Of a stretch of DNA of 64,000 nt, positions 57,920 to 64,000 are shown in pieces. The DNA is from Megaleporinus macrocephalus (taxonomy: Eukaryota > Chordata > Actinopteri > Characiformes > Anostomidae): assembly GCA_021613375.1 (NCBI GenBank), contig CM038711.1, forward strand, positions 23,367,223 to 23,431,222. Reading direction: 5' to 3'. A program made the position numbers and the translations under genes. Position 1 is the stretch's first letter; every line of letters begins with the position of its first letter. The notes beneath the pieces are model-generated. The model searched no databases, was not told the DNA's origin, and worked only from the letters and a program-made list of their open reading frames with translations.

Positions 57920-60900
57920 TTTCTACATCATTTTTAATATATGATAACATGAGGATTGTCACAATTTTCTATAATACAATGATATATGATAACTATTTAG
58001 AAGTTCTGAATCTTTTGGATTTGATGCAATTCTTTATTTTGTGCAGCAACATGAGTATTTTATTGTGTATATGTGCATCATTTATAAGTAAATGTAGTGT
58101 GTGGTATTTTAAGTTCTTTTACAAAAAAAAGAAAAAACACTTGGAAATGAAACATATTGTGTTTATGTTAAATGTATTAAAGTGTTCAAAGAGCCACCTC
58201 AAGCTATTTTTGGTTAACACATTAAGAGTGTTACAATATATTATGTTGCAATGACTATAAATGTGGAACTCTTCAGGTATCACTGCACATGTTCAACAGT
58301 CAGTCAGCCTGACTGTTTGCTGCATTGATAATTCTGTGTGACACAGTTTACCTGCTGTTTACCGGAAACACGCAACAAGGGCTTTACATGTGTATTATGA
58401 GCATCCTTTAAATAGCAAGATTCAAAATAGACCCTATTTAATAAATTCCACCAATTTTGGTATTTTAATTTTATGTCATTTTAGTCACACAAATGAACGT
58501 TTGGACACATTTAATGTAATTCGAATTCTTAAAAATACTAATCCTAAAATGAGAGTTTCTTTTCTCATCCAGAATTAAGACTGATTTTCCCAATTGGAAT
58601 TACGACCATTTTAACAAGATACATTGTTTTTTGTGCATTTAAAAGATAAGAGTGTCCTGAACTGGTTTCATTTGCTAGAATTTGTGTAAAGTATGATTTT
58701 ATGCTTTAATATATTATAAACATTTTGAAAGTCACAGCCATAGAAGATTCCACGCTTTTGGTGTAGAGTAACCAGGCAATGCCATTCAGCGATACAGCTC
58801 ATTCACAACTGGGGTTTACACAAAAAACTTAAACAAATATAATATTTTAAGAAAATCATGAGATATTTTCATTTTTAGGACATTCAATTTACTGGTGAAG
58901 TCGATACTCACAAATTCTGATTATTTACTGACAGCACAACACAGTCAGCAGGCTTCTTCGCCCCATCTCCATGAAACTGCTCATACAGTCTCTGGTAGAG
59001 AGCGCTGCGCTTGTCCTCTCTGGTTGACGAGGAAACTGAAGGAATACATGTAAATATATATCTGAATAGCTAACAAACTTCAAATCCAGCACAGAAGAAG
59101 TGAAATGTGAAGTTATATAAGTGAGTGGAGCACTCACGGCATCTTTACTGTTCGAGAACACTAATAAAAATGCAATTAAAAACCTAAGAAATTATCCCTC
59201 AAAATCATTACCATCAGGCTGATGAGCCAGGTGTGGCTGAGGTGCTAAATGTTCATATGTTTCGTAGTTTGAAGTGCCAGAGTAATCATCCTGCTGTTCC
59301 AAATGTTCATAGCTGTAAACAGAGTGAAAATTCAGCAACAACAACAAAATATAACTTCAGTCTTATGTTAGGGTAAATTCTAACGTCAGTGAAAACTATT
59401 ACCCATATAATCTTGGACCACATTTAATTTGGGTCTGGACAACTGATTAAACCACTAATTAAAGCTGAACAGAAAATGTTGGCTTACATCACGATTTTTG
59501 TTGAATCTCTGATTATGTGCACAACCAATAATACGATCATGATCAGATTATTCAAGTGGCCATGTAAACAGCATACATTGATTACTTACATCAGATTAAG
59601 GCTGTTATCAGATTTCTAGAAATTTAGCACATGCACTTTCAGCACATGTATACAAGTCTTTCTATAAGATTTCTTATGTTTTCAGTCTGTGCATGTGGGA
59701 AACAGAGCAATGCTATCAGAACAGCAACCAGAGTCTAACACAGTAACCAACCTTTCTAATTCATGGTGTATGTCATTTCTTTCCTCTCTGGGAGGATAAG
59801 GGTGCCTTCGGTAAGCGCGAAGAGGTTTTACTCCGCTACGGAAAAACAGAAATACACGCTAATTTTGGGGGACAAAAAACCCAGCATGTAATATTTAATA
59901 CATTAGATATAACATTCTACCAGAAGAAAGTTTTCAGAAGGCTACATGACACCTACATAAGCATGTCATGACAAATGATAACACTTTTATTCTGCCATCT
60001 GCCGTTAAGGCACTGACTTTGATGTCAAGTTAACATAATATGTCAGTGACTTTTTTCTAGCCTTGCATTGTGCCATGACACTTTTCTGGGTGGTAAAAAG
60101 CTGACGTGACAGTGTAAATGGCTTCAATAGTAAAATGTAAATATGTTACTTAAGGACCAGAGAAAATGCTCACTTCTGTTCAACCAGCCTGAATTAGCTA
60201 TTAACTAGCTCATCCCAGAAAGTGTCGCAACACAACCTAATGCCAGGGTACCAAAGCTAGCTTGACATCAAAACAAACTTAGTCTATGTAAGCTGTCATA
60301 AAGGGCTCATGTAGATGCTATATAACTTATAAACACTGCCCACGTGTATCCCAAATGGCTATAATGGCTGTAATGAACTATAAGATCTCTATATTGATGA
60401 GCATGTTATGAAGAAATACTGCAGATATTTTATAATACAGCTGTTTATCATGAGGGTAAAAGCAGCTACAAGGCTACTACAGAGAGTTTGCAGATATTTC
60501 AGCTCTACAGAAGCAGGTACAACACAGTACTCACTTTTATGTATTTCTACTGAACTAAAAAGGTCCTGGTGTTGGTCAATTATTTAACAGAATATTTATT
60601 TATCTTGTCTTCATTAAAAAAACAAATAAGGAAGCTGGTGAGATAAATGGTGACCACCTTTAAGACCAAATGAAACCCTGTTTCTGAATGATCCTGTGTT
60701 TATTTCAGAGATGTTTCTGTACGTAGGACCTTTTAAAAGGTCTCTCTTGTCAAAAGTAAAACAGAAAACAGCAGATATTTATTTCTACATGCACTGTTTT
60801 TGAGAATAATATATCAGGCTTGTGCATTTTACACAATAACAGACCCAAACAAAAATGCGTCTTGGTTCCGATGCAGTGTATACAATAATTAATTGTGTTA

Positions 60901-62180
60901 ATTTACATACCAATCCATGTTATAAGTAATACACTGTACATGATTTCTGACTTTGCTTCCAGTTAATAGCTGTAAAAGTTTCAAATATGCTCATTTTAGA
61001 TATTTAGTAAAGTAAATCAGTGTATATGGTTAGTATTAAAAAGCTCTTTGTTTATCATTATAATATACAAGTTATTATGAGAATTGTTTTTTAATTTAGG
61101 AGCCACTAGAAGTTTGTGATTCCAGGAGTTCAAAAGCTTTTTCATGCAACTCTATATACAGTAGGGCTGGGTATCGCCACTGATTTCCTGGATCAGTTCG
61201 ATCCTGATTCACAAGGTCCCAATTCAATTCAATTTCCGATTCGATTCGATTTAATTCAATATCGATACATTCAGGGATATTTCAGTTACAATAATATGTT
61301 TTGTTTGAATATGAAAAGAGATTTTCAGAGAACTATTGTGGTAAACATACAAGGAACACTCATTTTAAAGGTCGATCTCGGGTTTATACGAATCGATATC
61401 GGATTATTCAAATGAAGATCAATTTGAATCGAAAAATCTATTTTTTAAACACAGCCCTACTATACAGTGAAAAAGTTTAGTGCTTGCTTTGTGGCTTATG
61501 TTGGTGACAAATTTAAATTTTTAAAAACTCCAAACGTTCACATGTTCAGTATACTTAAAACTAAATATTATACATACCCAGTAAACAAAGATATCATAGT
61601 ATCTAGTTACTTATTACACAGGAGAAAACATGTTTTGTTACAAAACATTTGTTCTCACTTGTCCAGTCTCAATATTGAGAAGACTAAAGCAGTGTCTCTC
61701 AAACCACCACTCTGTTTCCCTGCTCCCAGTACACCTGATCCAACTACTGAATGGCTGTGTTAAAGTAGGCACAGCAACACATGCACAGGGCAGTGAGTCT
61801 CCAGGACCACGGATGAGAAATAATGCACTACAGCAGTGGTCACCAACTCTCCTCCATGTGGACTGTAGTTTTAAACTCCCATGTGCCACGCCTGCTTCAG
61901 ATAATTAACTTCTTCCTGGATTGGTCAAATGCATTAGTGCAGGTGTAGGGAGTGGACAGCGGGTCAGATACAGGTTGGAGCCGAACTCTGCAGGAAAGTA
62001 GATCTCCAGGAAGAAGGTTAGTGACCGCTGAACTACAGTACCGCACAGTGTTTCTCTGAGGAAAGTCTCCTAAATGAAGAGGACGGAGGCAGTCGGTGTG
62101 AATATAAGCGCTTACCCGCCGTTCGGGTTCGGCTGATGCGGAGGCCGCCTGCCTCCTGCACCCTGAGTCCACAACGACAT
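52258..62180 (-). CDS. NCOA5-like nuclear receptor coactivator, whole gene, nine coding exons
   Basis: NCOA5 is a nuclear coregulator that binds nuclear receptors through LXXLL motifs and has an anticodon-binding-like domain. Joined minus-strand exons are 62180-62116, 59835-59752, 59312-59212, 59035-58912, 56745-56546, 54531-54256, 53450-53268, 53002-52373 and 52289-52258 (1695 nt, 564 residues), with all phases consistent and all junctions GT-AG. Residues 95-195 (ADCVVLSVNNQ..., SLGHCLQERGLSVEMLYLQ, SCTVIIF, then HRNMPKDQAM) match the NCOA5 anticodon-binding-like domain, and LSTIAEYIRKRQDHL matches the following helix. The Arg/Asp-rich N terminus of human NCOA5 is missing and the C-terminal third is Pro/Gly/His-rich. 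It is either a divergent orthologue or a paralogue. The transcript converges on peds1. Confidence 0.92.
52373..53002 (-). CDS. NCOA5-like exon 8 (Pro/His/Gly-rich tail)
   Basis: Encodes residues 345-554. The first half repeats a loose hexapeptide of the APHGPA type; the second half has collagen-like RGPPGPRGP patches, but Gly-X-Y spacing is not kept, so it is not a collagen domain. The largest exon of the gene, likely disordered. Splice sites are cccctag|CTTCAC and ACAG|gtctgg. Confidence 0.88.
53268..53450 (-). CDS. NCOA5-like exon 7
   Basis: Encodes residues 284-344, Ser/Pro-rich linker (ESPSKTDSEVAPERLNSF...). Splice sites are gtcatctcag|AATCGC and CACCAG|gtttgt. The phase is 1 at both ends. 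Confidence 0.88.
54256..54531 (-). CDS. NCOA5-like exon 6
   Basis: Encodes residues 192-283. It starts HRNMPKDQAMEFVMAAFERL, equivalent to the NMPQADAM block of NCOA5, and ends LSTIAEYIRKRQDHLQ. At the site where human NCOA5 has its LXXLL box this protein reads RHLLFLMAEG (residues 251-260), so the last Leu is Met. Confidence 0.93.
54532..56545 (-). other. NCOA5-like intron 5
   Basis: AT-rich. It includes a Tc1-like fragment at 55352-55510. No extra exon was recognised. Confidence 0.6.
55352..55510 (+). mobile_element. Short Tc1-like transposon fragment
   Basis: ataggcaaaagtatgtgaac, then gtccaggtgttttggctgca, 'cccactaataacaggtgta' and aatggaaatgtctacgagga resemble the same teleost family as 51121-51490, heavily deleted. 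Confidence 0.55.
56546..56745 (-). CDS. NCOA5-like exon 5
   Basis: Encodes residues 125-191, the core of the anticodon-binding-like domain (DYPKSLGHCLQERGLSVEML, ALQDVRSDGSPLCILVEQ, SCTVIIFSESLK). Splice sites are cttctttcaaag|GGAT and CAAAA|gtaagt. Confidence 0.94.
56746..58911 (-). other. NCOA5-like intron 4
   Basis: AT-rich, no exon seen. It contains a (TAA)n run at 57871-57916 and a possible hAT-like fragment ending near 57335 (aattacacagccctact). Confidence 0.6.
57871..57916. repeat. (TAA)n microsatellite
   Basis: About 15 ATA/TAA units inside an NCOA5-like intron. Confidence 0.97.
58912..59035 (-). CDS. NCOA5-like exon 4
   Basis: Encodes residues 84-124. It reads SSSTREDKRSALYQRLYEQF and then ADCVVLSVNNQN, which aligns with the segment just before and at the start of the NCOA5 anticodon-binding-like domain. 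Splice sites are tattccttcag|TTTCC and AATTT|gtgagt. Confidence 0.93.
59212..59312 (-). CDS. NCOA5-like exon 3
   Basis: Encodes residues 50-83. It is low-complexity with a repeated YEHL motif (SYEHLEQQDD ... TYEHLAPQPH). Splice sites are ctgtttacag|CTATG and GATG|gtaatg. Confidence 0.88.
59752..59835 (-). CDS. NCOA5-like exon 2
   Basis: Encodes residues 22-49. It reads GVKPLRAYRRHPYPPREERN, a short basic stretch, with phases fitting exons 1 and 3. Splice sites are tttttccgtag|CGGAG and GAAAG|gttggt, the latter a weak donor. Confidence 0.85.
61162..61459. mobile_element. hAT-type MITE (298 bp)
   Basis: The ends are inverted repeats (TAGGGCTGGG at the left, CACAGCCCTA at the right). Flanks atatacag (61154-61161) and ctatacag (61460-61467) are an 8-bp duplication with one mismatch, as for hAT elements. 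The interior is rich in gattcgattcgatt and atcgatatcgg motifs. It has no coding frame. Confidence 0.8.
61832..62035. mobile_element. Short teleost interspersed repeat
   Basis: The left end agcagtggtcaccaac and the right end gttagtgaccgctgaact are inverted repeats with a few mismatches. It also contains tagatctccaggaagaaggt. The family resembles the 36369-36512 repeat. It lies about 80 bp inside intron 1 from the first exon. Confidence 0.55.
62116..62180 (-). CDS. NCOA5-like exon 1
   Basis: Start codon at 62180-62178, in a 'catctcgATGTCG' context; encodes residues 1-21 plus two bases. It reads MSLWTQGAGGRRPPHQPNPN. The donor is GGCGG|gtaagc. No upstream in-frame ATG was found close by. Confidence 0.8.
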
Positions 62181-62470
62181 CGAGATGAACGGAGAGCCGC
62201 TAAGAGTTTAGAGAGAATATAATTACACAGCACGGCAGTTACAGCAGCCACACACATACCACACATAAGAAGAGAGATGCTTGGTTTTAAGCTTTGGGAT
62301 AAATATACGTTACATTATTATTCTACTACAGTAAATGTACCATGAGCTACCTACTGTAGCTAGCTTGCTAAGCTAACGACTTAGGTACTTCATAAACCCA
62401 AGAAAGCGGAAAAACTTAAAATACCTAACGGTAGCGGTTTCTGACACACAGTGCTAAACCTAGACTTGCC
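62181..62470 (-). promoter_or_regulatory. Promoter region of the NCOA5-like gene
   Basis: The minus-strand 5' flank holds a modest CpG patch around exon 1 (62090-62230), then AT-rich sequence. No TATA box or CCAAT box is placed convincingly. Confidence 0.35.
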
Positions 62471-64000
62471 CGGATAAAGCTCGGAGAGTAGTGTTTTGTA
62501 AAACCAGCAAGTTAATCTTAACAGTTGATATGATTAAATAGGCTAACTCGTATAGCCTCGTATGTCTGTATTAGCAGAGCGCTTATCAGTAGATGTATAT
62601 AAACATTGGTACGTTACCTATATTATCAGTTTTCAAAAAAAGACGATGTGTAGTAAGTCTAAATGCAAAGTTGAATCCTTTATGTATCTGCTGGCTCCTA
62701 GCAGAGGCTTCTCCTTCCTCAGGAGGACAACAGGCAGCTGCTCGGAGCGCATACCGCCACCTGCCGCATCCTCACTGTAATAGCGATGGATGGAGGAGAT
62801 ACCAAGCATCCTCTGTTCGTTCTTCCACTTCTGTACCCATACTAGCTCATATTTTCTGTTTTGACCCCCATGAAATGCATAAGACTTTCTATTCCAGGCC
62901 TACACAAACACAGGGCATCTCTGTTTCCTTCTTCAGAAAGTCTTAGAGCCCTGAAATTTATTCACAACAGATAATTAGGCAACACATAAAACATATGTTT
63001 ATTACAAACATCACAGTTCAGAAAAAGAAAGATTCTGAATTCAGTCATATTCTTATGATCTTTGGAGCTTTTCAGATTTCAGCCTCCTCCCATTAACCGT
63101 TTCAGAAAGTTCACATTTTGCGCTCGGCTTCCAAGACATAGATATGTGCATCTTCCTTAAATAATCAGGGTAAGCAAGACAAATGATTGAATCTCTCAGG
63201 TCATTTGATGAACACTACTGCAACCTGAACACTGCATGACTTCTTGTCAAAGTTTATTCTCCGCAATTTCATGAACTGTTCAGTTTTTGATACTAAATGT
63301 GATTTTCATTTTGTACAATGAAAATCTGTATAATACCTTTGGAAATCACAGCTTCTTAAATCATTGAGACTTCCATCCTACTGATAATGCGAGGGAATCA
63401 ACCCACAATTGATTCAAGTACGACAGAAAGAGAAAGTGAGAGAGTCAATCTGTGTCTCAGAGTCAGGCATTTGCATTGTTGTGGAGATGATAGTGGTTAG
63501 TGAACTGCTGTCTTTCTTGTTGAGCCTTAAAGTTTAGTTTGACTAAAACATGAGGAGCCACAGATACATTTAACACGTGTGAACACGGAGATATGCAGGC
63601 ACTGCTGACCAGTGCCTTTGGGGAGAGAGTCCTAGGCAGACTGTAGGCAATGCATGTTCTGTTAAACATGCATTAATGGCATTTTTTCTGGGAATGATGC
63701 TTTAAAATTCTCAGGATTCTTTCAATTTTCCCAGTTTTTCCTCCTGCCCTCTCATCCCTTATGGCAGGGGGTGACCATCTTGTAGGCGTGTTCCTTCCCT
63801 CCTTTAAGAGATGAAAAAAAATATTTCTCTCTTTAGAACAAAGGAAAATTCCATCCATCCTTCCTCACATTCTGAGGTGTAGCGTCCAATCCTGAAACAG
63901 CATCGTGATTCTATTGGTCAGGTTGATCTCTTGGACAGAGGGAACTGGATGGGATGGAAGCTAGGGGGAGTGTCCGTGCCCTGGCTTTCTGGGCTTGTGT
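62471..64000. other. Unassigned right-hand sequence
   Basis: No exon with domain support on either strand. 62690-62800 is more GC-rich and 63700-64000 rises in GC near the edge, possibly approaching another gene. Short open frames are unsupported. Confidence 0.5.

Larger units (their letters stand above)
59836..62115 (-). other. NCOA5-like intron 1
   Basis: AT-rich and without further exons. It holds two mobile elements, at 61162-61459 and 61832-62035. Confidence 0.65.

Overview
This window looks like nuclear DNA from a ray-finned fish, most likely a teleost. It has spliced vertebrate genes with GT-AG introns and long AT-rich non-coding stretches. It is dense in (CA)n, (CT)n and (TA)n microsatellites and in minisatellites. 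It also carries several transposon fragments of types common in teleosts (Tc1/mariner-like and hAT-like). The species is not identified. No prokaryotic operons, CRISPR arrays, rRNA genes or convincing tRNA genes were seen.

Two protein-coding genes could be reconstructed exon by exon with consistent reading phase. The first, on the + strand, is peds1 (also tmem189 or Kua), the plasmanylethanolamine desaturase that introduces the vinyl-ether bond of plasmalogens. It has six coding exons from 11832 to 46659 encoding 283 residues, with introns of about 17.2, 0.87, 10.2, 1.5 and 4.3 kb. The second, on the - strand, is an NCOA5-like nuclear receptor coactivator gene with nine coding exons from 62180 down to 52258 encoding 564 residues. 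The two genes converge: their 3' ends face each other across about 3.7 kb. From memory, the human orthologues PEDS1/TMEM189 and NCOA5 both lie on 20q13, so the pairing fits conserved synteny.

Layout: 1-2407 is a 20/21-bp minisatellite. 2408-4910 appears to be the 3' end of an unidentified + strand gene: a possible terminal exon at 4069, then a U-rich tail with several AATAAA signals. 4911-11600 is AT-rich intergenic DNA. 11600-12000 is the GC-rich peds1 promoter and first exon. The large peds1 introns hold transposon fossils, three separate tandem arrays (11, 29 and about 49 bp), a GC-rich CpG block at 39230-40040, and several stretches of balanced composition that resemble regulatory elements. 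46660-48415 is the peds1 3' UTR. 48416-52170 is intergenic with a Tc1-like fragment. 52177-62180 is the NCOA5-like gene, and 62220-64000 is unassigned.

The most notable points are these. The NCOA5-like protein carries a long Pro/His/Gly-rich tail and ends in an LXXLL box encoded by a ten-codon last exon, while the internal position where human NCOA5 has LXXLL is degenerate. An hAT-type element with inverted ends holds a 2.8-kb minisatellite with higher-order structure inside a peds1 intron. CT microsatellites serve as splice-acceptor tracts in peds1. A possible alternative exon in peds1 would truncate the enzyme before its catalytic histidines. I found no clear sign of a wholly new multi-gene system.
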